Source: Oikopleura dioica (taxonomy: Eukaryota > Chordata > Appendicularia > Copelata > Oikopleuridae). Taken from it: 64,000 nt of DNA. A model generated the notes under the pieces. It searched no databases and was not told where the DNA came from. It saw only the letters and a program-made list of their open reading frames with translations. Made by a program: the position numbers and the translations under genes. Each line of letters opens with the position of its first letter. Position 1 is the stretch's first letter. Shown one piece after another: positions 45,739 through 56,663 of the stretch. The DNA lies in the NCBI GenBank assembly GCA_907165135.1, contig OU015569.1, positions 6,200,001 through 6,264,000 of the forward strand. Reading direction: 5' to 3'.

Positions 45739-48620
45739 ATGAATAGTCGTTTCCTTGTACTAGCATTCGGGTGGATCGTGTCATATGCTCTCGCATCTCA
45801 TGCAAAGCACGTGCTCGTTGTAATTGCAGATGATTTTGGCTGGGCGGATGTATCTTACCATAACTCAGGCGGCATAAAAACACCAAACATTGATAAGCTT
45901 GTGCGGGAAGGACTCGAACTTACAAACTACTATTCTCAGCATGTTTGCACGCCTACTAGATCAGCTCTGCTAACTGGAAGATACCCTATCCACACTGGCC
46001 TGCAGGGAAACTTTCTCAAATATTTATGTTCCAGTTATTGCATTCTTTTGCGCGGAATGCTAAAAATATTCTCGGAGGATAATATTTAAGTTAGCTAAAA
46101 GACAAACGTTATTGCGATCTCCCAGCCGAGCGGACTGCAAAGAAACGAAACGCTTTTGCCGGAATACCTAGGTTTGCTGATTCTGGTTTATTGGTCGAAG
46201 ATGAGAATTTGTGCATAGATGAGTTTTTACAAAGACAATCAAATTAAGATCTTTACAGGGAAATTTAAAATATTCATATTGAAATGTACAAACAATTTGC
46301 AAATCCATGGGTGACTATTTAACAGATGGAAGAGTCAGTTCGAGTTCTTTTGGACGGCTGCAATGGTTCCTCGTTTGATTTTCTCTTCAGTTTCTCACGT
46401 TTCAGGCCTTCTTTGACGGACATTTTCCATAGTTCTATTTCTTCGCGAATAAATTCACGAAGATTTGTTTTTTCTTCTTCGGTGAAATCAGGGTCATCTG
46501 TGACTAACATAGCATCGTAGAGTTGCTGCAATTTTCTAACGATTCGCTGGTCGCGCTCAAGAATAGTCAAATTTTGCACATTCATATTTTTCTCGATTTT
46601 AAACTGAATGCGTCCCTGTTTGGATTTTTCAGATTGCTTTTCTTCCCTGATTCTTATCGAGAATAACCGTTGAAGTGATCGTTGTGTGTAACCATTTTGC
46701 GATCGCTGTTTATTTAGAATCATGCAGCATCACACAACGGCATATGGTTGGAAAGTGGCACGTGGGGCACGGATATTCTTGGATGACTCCATGGAGACGT
46801 GGGTTTCAAACATTCTCTGGGTATTTGGCAGGTACCCATTTTTATTCCCCTTATTTTCAATTTTTGTCATTTTTGGCAGGTGCGGAGGATCATTACACTA
46901 GAGAATGGTGCATGGAGGGGACAGATTGGTGTGGTGTGGATTACGCAGAGCATAACCATGGTTTTACTGGACCAGCCAACTCTACTTGGGGAGAGTACAG
47001 TGGGGACTTGTATCTTCGAAAAATGCGTCAAGTTGTTCAGGTCAGGGTTCCAAATATACTTGCAGCATATATAGTACTCTTGACTTTATTTAAAACTATT
47101 TAAAACAAACTTTATTTAAAACACTCCACTCACGGGTGTCAACATCGATTTCAGGATTTTTTGGGACGCAGCTAGGAAATCTTCTAATAATTTTTTTAAA
47201 TTTGATTTTTTGCCTACTATAAGATTACCTGGGCTAATAACTATCAGAATAATGGAAACTGCCTATCGTTTCCAGATCGTTCAATGGTACCACATTCACA
47301 TTCGTGAGTGACCAAGTCAAAATCGTTTGAACATTTCCCTGTGCTGAAACATAGGACTTTTGTTCAAACGAATTACAATAGAAATCGATTCTGGTCAGTC
47401 AGAAATGTGAATCACGGTATGTATCTTTTGACTGTAAAAATTTGATCGCTTTCTTTTGCAAATATCTGGAACCCTATTTCAGTCCATTGATCCAACTCAG
47501 GATTCGTTCGTCTATTTCGCCCCTCAGCATGTCCACGTAACGTTTAATCCATTTATATAAAATCTAATATCTTATATAAGTATCCATTGCAAGCACTAGA
47601 AAGACACCTTCTCAAGTACAGCTGGATTGTCGATGAAAACAGAAGAAAGTATGCAGCTATGGTTGCTTCTTTGGATGAAATGATCGGAGACGTTGTTGAG
47701 CTTTATCGGAATAGAGGACTTTTGGATAAAACAATTGGTTTCTTTGTTGCTGACAACGGAGGTGAAACAAGAGACGGGGGAAATAACTGGCCCTATTCTG
47801 GGCAAAAATGGACACTTCTCGAAGGTGGTGTTAAAACTACCGGATTCATGTTTGGCGGACTTGTTCCTCATGGTAAATATAACGGATTCTTCCATGTATC
47901 GGATATTCTCCCGACGATTTTGAACGCCTTCAAATGTCCAATAAGCAAGAACATTGATGGAGTCGCGCAATGGAACGCTATCAAAAATTCGGATGCATTT
48001 CCACGATCGGAAATTCTTCATAACATCGACCCAACAAAAGTGAATGATGTTTCAAGAGATAATCGAAAGTGGAATTCCAATTGGGATGTCCGAGTACAAG
48101 CTGCTATCCGAAAGGGGCCCTGGAAACTTATAACCGGTGATCCTGGATTTACGTCCGATGCCGTTCCTGAGTACCCTGTGCCCCCACCAGAGTGGAATCA
48201 GCAAATTTACCAACGAAATAGAATTCTTTGGTCTGTGAGTCAAATCACCGGGCAATCTGCAGACCGTTTTGAAAATCACCGAGACAAACTCGTGAGGCTC
48301 TTTAACATCGATGAGGACCCATATGAAAGCAGAGACATCAGGAACGTCAACCAAAGATTTATCTAGTTAATTTATTGCAAGAAAATACGGTGACCTGCGA
48401 AGTAATGAATATCCTACAATCGTGGAAGAGATGCTCGATCGTTTGCTTGCATACAATTCTACAATGATACCTCCACAACTTCCTGATTTAGGTTACAGTG
48501 TATTTGAGTTACTTGGAGGAAAACTGTACTTTAGATCCCATATCGAATCCAAAGTTGCACGCGGGTTTCTGGTACCCTTGGAAAAATGATGTTGAAATTA
48601 ATGAACATCAGCTTCTTTAG
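45739..48620 (+). CDS. Arylsulfatase B/I/J-type
   Basis: Secreted or lysosomal sulfatase; ARSB acts on dermatan and chondroitin sulfate. Signal peptide (MNSRFLVLAFGWIVSYALAS), metal-binding ADDFGWADV, formylglycine motif CTPTR in HVCTPTRSALLTGRYP, HMVGKWHVGHG, FFVADNGGETRDGGNNWPYS, EGGVKTTGFM, HVSDILPTILNAF, LHNIDPTK and WKLITGDPGF. All catalytic blocks are present. The C-terminus (DPISNPKLHAGFWYPWKND) is closer to ARSI/ARSJ than to ARSB. The start follows an acceptor (ATTTCTAG) by 5 nt. Two introns lack GT: 46006-46101 reads GG...AG and 48342-48381 reads GA...AG, each required for gapless alignment to the family. One intron of about 550 bp contains an antisense ORF, another an inverted repeat. 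Confidence 0.9.
46319..46585 (-). CDS. Nested antisense gene in an arylsulfatase intron, unknown
   Basis: An 88-residue frame runs from MNVQNLTILERDQRI to SKRTRTDSSIC entirely inside the 46168-46719 intron, on the opposite strand. It is strongly helical and charged (DPDFTEEEKTNLREFIREEI) and ends with a bipartite-like basic run (KREKLKRK ... PSKRTR), which fits a nuclear protein. An acceptor (ATTCAG) lies about 20 nt before the ATG. The frame stays open further upstream to 46723, but that part overlaps the host gene's exon border, so I prefer the inner ATG. The family is not recognised. Confidence 0.5.
   Translation of the reverse strand: MNVQNLTILERDQRIVRKLQQLYDAMLVTDDPDFTEEEKTNLREFIREEIELWKMSVKEGLKREKLKRKSNEEPLQPSKRTRTDSSIC
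47287..47420. repeat. Foldback inverted repeat in an arylsulfatase intron
   Basis: Two arms of about 45 nt are imperfect reverse complements: an exact 11-bp core (TCGTTTGAACA and TGTTCAAACGA) around a roughly 20-nt centre, and outer arms with GTGACCA opposite TGGTCAGT and ATTCACATT opposite AATGTGAAT. No coding frame lies inside. It may be a short MITE remnant or an intronic hairpin. Confidence 0.5.
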
Positions 48621-49542
48621 CTTATCCTGCTAATTTCTGCATAGACATGAACTTCTTTACTGCCAATAAACTCAACTCAAGGGAAAACTACATTATATGA
48701 CCATGTTTGATAGTCATAAAAACAAAGAATATCGGTCTGGCGCTGGGAATATATTTACAATTGTGGTTACCGGTAGGAAGGCGGAATGTGGGATTTAGGT
48801 GAAAGAGGAAACTTGAGTCTGGAATATACTAGATCTCAGGAAGGGGCGAGTTTCATAGCCCAGAAAGAGTTACAAAAATAATAGTAGAGGTAAGAATATA
48901 CGGTCGGGGTCTTCGATAGGAGACAACACGCAAATAAATTAAATAGCAGGAGAGCTCGTTCTCTTGCAAGCAGGAAGCGAGAAAAAGCGGGTTGGAGGCT
49001 AGGGCAACTGTAAAGCGGTTACGATTCAGGAATGAATATCCACACATACACTGAACTAGTAGGTTGCAACCTCAAATGAGTTGTCCGCTGTCTCGTGTAC
49101 GCGAGGATCTCGACAATGATTAATTCAAAATAGGTTTAAAAAAATCATCAATACAGTCGGCCTAGCCACCAAGCAACTATGAGTTTAAAAGAACCCCCGC
49201 GATTCTTGTTAAGTTTAAATAAACAATTAATGAAAACTGGCTTTGTTTTTAGTTAAAATGATAGGATAAAGAGTCGCGGAGATGTTTTCAAACTTAGTAG
49301 AATCGTTGTTGTTTGCATGGAGGAATTACTTTGACAGATATATGTATTTTGCCGATCAACGGTTCAAGTAAGTAACTAGCTTACCTCTCTTGTGAAAAGA
49401 ATGACCATTGAGTTTTGACGTCATAAATTAAGCACTTATTAACAGAGGGAAGTAATGGCGAAAAACGGAACGCATAAGAACTTTGGCGGAATGATTTTTA
49501 CAATTTCTAGCCAAAAGAGCCAGTTACAATGCTTCAATTTAA

Positions 49543-49558
49543 GGAGTGACGTCACTCC
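49543..49558. promoter_or_regulatory. 16-bp palindrome with CRE core
   Basis: GGAGTGACGTCACTCC is a perfect palindrome around the cAMP-response-element core TGACGTCA. A second TGACGTCA lies at 49416-49423. Together they sit within 180 bp upstream of the small ORF at 49591. CREB-family proteins bind this core; binding here is inference. Confidence 0.4.
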
Positions 49559-49590
49559 ATAATTTGCAACATTAAATGTTTTTGAGTTAA

Positions 49591-49821
49591 ATGAAGTACA
49601 TTCCTAGTGATGCACCGCGCAACGTATTTGAAATAGCGGTTAGGGGTGTCCACGGGAAAAATAGCATTTACTCGAAGCAGACCCAAATTGGCAATAGAAA
49701 ACGGATTCATATAGTAAAAGTTGTTTTTAATTTCGATCTTTGGAGTTTCAGGAGCAAGAATAAAAAGTCAGGAAGAGGATATAACCCAACCGATAGCGGA
49801 AAAAATCAGCCGAATGTTTAA
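49591..49821 (+). CDS. Possible small ORF, unknown
   Basis: A 76-codon frame from a true ATG (MKYIPSDAPRNVFEIAVRGV) with a basic second half (FRSKNKKSGRGYNPTDSGKN). It lies in a gap between convergent genes and 33 bp after a CRE-type palindrome. No domain, no intron and no clear acceptor before the ATG. It may be chance. Confidence 0.2.
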   Translation: MKYIPSDAPRNVFEIAVRGVHGKNSIYSKQTQIGNRKRIHIVKVVFNFDLWSFRSKNKKSGRGYNPTDSGKNQPNV

Positions 49822-50229
49822 AGAAGACCATCACCATTACGTTTTTAAATATATAAATATGCTCATGTGTGTGTTTAGGGAGTGATCTGGCATTCATGAT
49901 CGTGAAAGTTCTCGCGTAGGTAAAGGGTTTTTAATTCCGATGAATAAAGAGAAATGTGTGCGCATTGCTAAAGTAAAGTTGCTGAGAGACACGAGTTTAT
50001 CGTTTACAATCAGTTGCAAAAAAGCGTCGAAAACCAGAAGTATTAGGTCATAAAGAAGATTCAGACTATTTTTAATAGCCATGGGTTGAGTGACGTATTG
50101 TTAAAACGTTTTTTAACGAGGGCTTTTGGATCAAGCTTGATAAGAAGCAATCAAATGTAGAATTTAAAGTTATAAACACGAGCCGTGGAGTCGAGAGCTC
50201 CTCTCCACGAATTTGAGCGTTAACTGAGG

Positions 50230-53200
50230 TTAGGTCATCATATCACGCTCAATGACGAATGTGAGTCGGTCGCCTAGCTTCTCTAGTCCTAGATGAATCA
50301 GATCCAGCTCGTTGATATCGTACACAGCGGTGCCTTCTACTTGTTCGTCCGCGAAGTTACGCGTAAACTCTCCCAGCTGAATAGTTCGCAACCAAAGCCC
50401 AACATCTCCCATCGGCGTAATCCATTCTTTATTCCTCCAGCAGTCTTTCGATGACTGGAGCGAGGGACTCAGCGGAAGAGCTTAATTAAACTCGATGGAT
50501 TAGAACTCATCTCGGTAAACTTACATTTCTGAGTAACATGCATTCTTAATGCACGCCAAAGAGTTTTTCTGGGGCCGAGTCTTTCGGCGAGCGGTCGTAT
50601 CTGTCGTAAGTTCTCGTTCTCCGCCTCTTGCGTCATTAGACCTGTGCGAATCATGTATTCGTTCAAGTAGTTCAAATGGCGACCGTTAATCTTCTCCCTG
50701 CGAAAGTTCTCGATGATCTCGTCGGACATGTGCCACTCCTGGAGTTTTCTGAATAGTTGGTCAGAATATTAGGTTTGATTAAAACAAGTGCTAGGAAACG
50801 TTTACTTACGAGCACACTTCCTCTGTTGTTAGATCAGAGTATTGCGTCGGTGAGAGTGAGTTTGCCTGGAAATTCGAGTCGTCCATCACCGAATCAACTG
50901 GACTTGATTGGGCTGAGCTGAACCCTCCCGAATTACCCGATATATTTCGATGCAGGCGTCTGTTTGAAATGGACTCCGCAGGTGAACCTTGAGGTGAGTC
51001 ATATTCTCCACTCCTGTGAGGCCGCCTGTATGGATGATGAGTTCTGTAGCGCGGCTTTCTGTACGGTGATTGCTCAACGTCAGAATATTGTGATGATGCT
51101 GAGTTTGATTCCGGCGTTTTAACTAGATCCGGCCATCGTTCACTACTTCTTCGCTCACTACAATGTTTGTTTTTATTTACAATCAAACTATAAGAATTAC
51201 CGTTCCCCGGAAGCCTCCCGGATCTTCTCGGGGAGTGATTTTGTTAGTTCCTTAAACTTGTTTTCCAACATCTCTACCATCGTTTCTTTGAGTTGTTGAT
51301 CTCTACTGGCGTCCTGCGCCTGTTGAGATCGCAATTCTTTCAGTTCCATCTGCATTTGATAATTTTGAGCCATTTCTCGATGGCCTTGTTGAATTCCCTG
51401 ATCTTTTATCATTGGCACAATCATGGCGTTCAAACTAGAATCAATTCGGATAGGTAAAACACTAAAAGACTTACGAGTTCTGCAGATTTCCAAGACCGAT
51501 CGTATTGGAAATGGACGAGAGTTGAATGAGCTGATTGTTTGTCTGATTTTCTTGCGCGGACAGGTGAGCGCGGGGATTAAGCCTTGGATCATCCAGATGA
51601 CCCGGATTATTCGTCTGCGGAACTAGCTGGTTCATAGAATTCGTTTCCATTCGCGTTGAATTCGGGTCACTTTTCCTCCTATCGCGAGGATTAGATTGAT
51701 GACGAGCTTCTTAAAAATTGTTATTAGCGATTGACAAACAGAGGCCAGAATAACCTCGTGAGCTCGAGCGATGCGGCGAGTCGTCATCATAAGAATCAAT
51801 GCGCCTTCTACCTCGATCATCATCTCTGTCTCTTCTATCCCTGCGAAACGGAGATCGTGATTGCCGAGGGGAGTAGTAGTCGCGATCGTCGCGATCGTAC
51901 GGCGAGTGGTCTCTTCTGCAGTCAGCTCTACGATCACCATGATGATGTCGGGAGAAATCTAACGCCCTCCTGCTATTCCGACTTGGATAACTTTCATGAG
52001 GAGATAAGGAACGATAGTGGTGGTCGTCATTGTTTCGTCTGTAAGGTGAAATAGGCTAAACATCTTTACTTACAATATTGTTAAACAAGCTGAATTACTC
52101 TATGATGTTGTGATGCGTGATGCGGACGTCTCTGATGATGATCACGTGATGGAATACGCGAACTGTGCCCGTAAGGAGCTTCTTCAAAGTCCATTGGAGA
52201 AAGATGTCCAGTTTGGTAGTTTTGATTGTGATGTTGGTTATGCGCATGCAGGGCGCTGGGCGGTTGGACAACAGGTCCAGAACGAATGATCTGAGATGAG
52301 ACAGCGGGCTGTGTAATTCGAGGTTGATAGTTTAGGCTTCCCGAAAGCTGGACATTACGAGACGGAATCGTTGTCGTTGAGGCGGCAAGCAGTGGTCCAT
52401 GCGTTTGGTTTGTTGGTAAAAAGCTTGCGGCAGACGGGATAAACTGTTGATGGGCTGGCTCAACGTAGGTCGTCGGCCCAGGTACATTTACAGGTTGAGA
52501 AGAAAGATGTACTGTAGAGGCATGTCCACTTTGAGTTTGGTAGGAGTTGTTATTCATCTGACTGGATTGCTGAGCGTTTGAGTTCGCAGTCATTTGCAGG
52601 GGCTGCTGAACGGGTCTTGGCATCGGCTAGAAAGAAAGTTAGAGCTAGCTTTGAAGAGCAACGCGCGTACAGGTGGTTGGACTTGAGAGAGGTTAGATTC
52701 CTGATATAGTGGTTCTTGACGTCGAGGTCTTGTATTAGCGGGAAGCACAGTCGGCGTTGCCAGCTGGTCGTTTGTCTCGCGTGACGGTTGGATATGCGAG
52801 GGTTGAGCTAAAGCAGCTTGATTTTGTTGTGGTGTTGACGGAAGGTTGCTTGATAGTGTTGGAGCGCGAGAGCCAGTTTGGTTTGGACTATATTGCAAAG
52901 TCGATGCTTGGGGGTTGTGTGAGTAAGCAGGATTGGAATGAATGGGGCGTGTTAATGGTAGAGTGCCACTTGCATGAAGGGAAGCACTCGCTGCTGGAGT
53001 TGGTAGCGATGTAGCAGGAGTCGTTGGTTGGTGAATAGATGGTGTTGGATTGAATACCCGCACAGGCTCTACCTGGCGATGGTCCGCTCTAGGGCGCGTT
53101 GGTTGAAGAACTTGAGCAGGCCTACGTATCGGCTGGCGGTCAACCTCCATTAGCTCTCTACAATAAGAAAATAAACGCGATGTTCTACGCTTAAACACCT

Positions 53201-54264
53201 ACCCAGTGTTGGTGGGATAGCTTGAGCGAGGTGAAGGATTCGGTCTTGGCAACCTGAACTCCGGCTCTCTGTCAGTTTGGTATTCTTCGACTCGTGGGTG
53301 CGAAATGGGAGCTCGATGATGTTGTGTCGAGTCCGATAGCCCCGGATCACCGAATTGCCGTCTGACAGACCTGGGTGGTTGAGACGGAGGCGCATAACGC
53401 ACTTCGCCAGTATGGGGCTCCGTGAGTCCTATACTCGTCACCGGCTAGAGTTACAGTATTTAAAGGACGGTAGAGAGACGAAGCGAGGTAAAGCTAGCTT
53501 TTTTCAATTATCCCACACAAGAGAAAATAATCAAGTTTATTTCACGGCGATAAATAAAGAGAGAAACTAATAGCTTTTTATAATTACCACAATTGGAGAT
53601 CTCGGCGTCATAGGAATATTCGGAATGGGCTCCGTTGGTGAGCGAATCTCTCTCTCAATAGAACCAATTGTTGAGGCAGTCATCGTGGATGCTCTTCCAA
53701 AATCAGCTCCGCTCGGCAACTCGCCCGGCCTCGGGTCTACCGGCTGAGGGGGAGGCATAAGCTAGAGTAATCATTCATTATCGCTCCTGCAATTCGCAAT
53801 AGTTCTCACCCGTCGCTCATCGTTGAGCTCGCTGAGCGGCGTATCACGATGACGATTTCCATGTGAAACATTCCCAAATGCGTCTCGTCTTTGCTCACGT
53901 TCTTGAGAACTCTGAATCAAAATCGGTCAATTATCGTCATCAGAGGCAAGAGAAACAATAGAAAGAAATATAGATTTAGAAATTACCGATTCAAGATTAG
54001 ATTGGCGTGCTATCGGCACAACTACGACCATAGAATTTGTGTTCTCGCTGTGGTGCTGGTAGGTGACCGGAACGAAGGCCGAAGGCTGATGGGGAGGACC
54101 AGGAGTGTCTGCCCCAGGCTCTTGGGAAAAGGGAACTGTTACAAGCTTGAAATATAGTGAATGAGATTACCTGTAAAACTCGATTCAGAATCTATGTGTC
54201 TATAGACAAATCGATTCGGAACTCCAATTTCTTCTTCATAGTGATCGGTTGTCTGCCGTGCCAT
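50230..54264 (-). CDS. Proline/Gln-rich scaffold with two C-terminal SAM domains
   Basis: I do not recognise the full-length protein. From MARQTTDHYEEEIG about ten exons join through mostly GT-AG introns; the first is short (about 35 nt) if the acceptor GTAACAG is used. The long middle is disordered: Pro/Thr/Gln-rich (PPPQPVDPRPGELPSG), an Arg/Asp/Tyr/Ser-rich block (YDRDDRDYYSPRQSRSPFRR) and a Gln-rich helix (MELKELRSQQAQDASRDQQL). The C-terminus holds SAM 1 (LTTEEVCSKLQEWHMSDEII ... INGRHLNYLNEY) and SAM 2 (MGDVGLWLRTIQLGEFTRNF ... ELDLIHLGLEKLGDRL), ending ERDMMT. Tandem SAM domains usually mediate polymerisation or partner docking. The RS-like block could favour a nuclear, RNA-linked role; that is inference. 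Confidence 0.72.
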
Positions 54265-56663
54265 CCATAAATTTTACCTATCCGTCTGATTAGACTAGAC
54301 GCGACAAGCCTAAACGAACCTGATTTTTTGTATCTTCATAACGATAGGTATTGTCAATACTGCAGCCGAAAACGATTCAAGGCTCTATATTTAAATAGAT
54401 TCTAAATAAATCACATTAAAATAAGAAGCAAGCAGTAATTCTTATAATTGAAAAACGGCCCGTGAAAATATCCCTGAGAGAGTAATAATAACCTGCGAAA
54501 TTGGAATCAATTGAAAAAGCTTATTTTCAACACTTTTCTTGCATATTTACGACAACTAATGTTTCTTTATTCATCGAGAAATGTGCCGCGTAAAAAAGAT
54601 CAATTTCAAATGCAAAAGATGTTCTCTCGCTTGGCACTCGTGGGTAGTAGTAAGCCATAGGTGAAGAATTCTCTTTCCGAATTTTATTTGCCCCGCGGTG
54701 CTATAACGAGCAGCCTCTAATTATGCTCTCTGGCCATCATCGGGCAGTTTATCCAACTATCTGACGCAGAATACGCATTTTTAGTGCATGCAAGGCGGCC
54801 GAAAATAATATTTCAAAGCCCCTCATTAATTACCAATTCATAAACTAATTAAACGTCATTAGTTAATTAACTAAATCGGTCCAAAAACAGCGCTAGAATG
54901 CAGGTAACGCAATTAAACCTGCATCTACTGACTAAAAACTGAAAGATTTTGGAAATGAAAGCGATCTTTAGATGGAGAAGCCGAGCGGCGAAAAAGCGAC
55001 AAGGCGTAGTGGTACCTTTCGTTCGGACAATCATTAGGGATCGGGCTAAGCGGCTGTTTCTTCGGAACGGGAGAGCTCTCAAGTTCTTAGAAGGTTGAAT
55101 TCTCTCGAGAATGTGAAATTTGGGTGGCAAGTGATTGAGTTTTATAACACAAGATGTGCAGAGCGAGTTTCGCACACGACGGGGAGGTAGCACCAGGTGT
55201 GAGTTGAGCGTTCATGGCATCTGGCCTTGGGCAGTGATTGCCGCCTACACCACCAATGCAGAATAGGCACCACCACAACAGGATATTACATTAGCATTCG
55301 GATAATCCACCCATTACCCTAACACTTTTCTTTGGCAAAAAAGCCAATCCCCATCAAGCCGCTTTCAAAGAGAACTACTCTCCCATTGCTATCATTTATC
55401 GTTCCATAAGACCAGGCGCAATTCAATGAAACTCGTGATAAGCAACTCATCAACCTGATACACACCAAATACTGTACTTAATTCTTATAAAGTAAAGCGT
55501 TTGAAAACGCTCGTGACTATTGATTCCAATTAAGTGCAATTATTAGGCTCTTCTAGCCGATAATTTAAAGGTTGAAAGAAGTCCAGAACAACGAGCAAAT
55601 ATTGAATGAAGCTTCGGCAACATTTATTTCAAGATTTGATTAAATTTGTAAAATTTGAGAAGAATCCAAAACAAGAGTTAGTTTTTGTTTATCTGAAATA
55701 AGAATTCACCAGCTCAAATAGAAATGCATATAAATATAAAGCAGAGTTGTAGAATTAAAATGATGAAAATTGGAACATAAGTTGGTCTGGGGTAGGGCGT
55801 TATATAAAACAAAACGGAAAAGATCCAGAATAAGAGTGAATCAATAATATGTACAGGTCGTTATGATGGAGAGATCTTAAACGTCAGCAAACTGAATATT
55901 TCTTTGATGGAAGCATAAAATTAAGAAAAAAGATGAAAAACTTAATACAAAAAATAGAGGCGTGACCGTTAGATCATGTTGGCAGAGTGTATTTTGACGA
56001 TTTCAATTTATCAGATGGTCAATAGAGAAAAGGATAAATGAGTACAGGAAAACTTAAAAGAAAATTTCTGAAAACTTAAAAATCATGAAGAGAAGACTTC
56101 AAAAAATGAAGTTGGAAACTAAAAAGAATTGGTAGAATGCGATCCGTGCCTCTGATGCGTTTTAATTTTCGCAGATGTCGAAGCAGAACCTTCACGATGC
56201 AAGGGGAATTAACAGATTGAAATCGAACGTAGAAATCAAGGAGGATAATGCGTTCTTTGTGCAACGAAAACATTTTTAAGATCACTGCAAATTTAACAAT
56301 CGACTGAGCTTCGTTTCTTTTTTTTCAGGTGAACGCATATTGATTTATTTTAGAATATAGAAATAAGTGAAATACTCAGCATAAATCGTCGTTGTTTTCT
56401 ATACTCCAGTATCAAATTAAAAATCAATCAATTGCAGAGGGCTACTTTTTTTATGATTTCGATGGGTTGTGAATAACAAATGACAGTTCTGCCTTGACAG
56501 ACCCAGCAGGTACGTGAAGAAAACCGAATCTTTACGGAGCACTTAGTGGTAAGAAATTCATGAAAATTGCCGAAGCTGGCAGAATTAGTCGACACTGAAC
56601 TTCACTTTTTTATCAAACAAAAAATTCATCAGTAAGGCGCGAAAGGACACGGTTAATTTTCTG
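54265..56663. other. 2.4-kb gap, 3' region of CREB and 5' region of the SAM scaffold
   Basis: No coding frame has splice support here. A perfect 16-bp palindrome TTAGTTAATTAACTAA (54859-54874) lies in AT-rich DNA near 54.9 kb. The part nearest 56663 should contain the CREB 3' UTR. The promoter of the SAM-scaffold gene should lie just above 54264. Nothing else is supported. Confidence 0.4.

Larger units (their letters stand above)
48621..50229. other. Gap between convergent arylsulfatase and SAM-scaffold genes
   Basis: About 1.6 kb. It contains a possible small plus-strand ORF at 49591-49821 and two TGACGTCA motifs just upstream of it. Otherwise I see only AT-rich DNA and short frames without splice context or similarity. 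Confidence 0.4.

Noticed and set aside
54859..54874. Perfect palindrome TTAGTTAATTAACTAA
   Set aside because: In very AT-rich DNA such palindromes arise by chance; no repeat or flanking feature supports an element.
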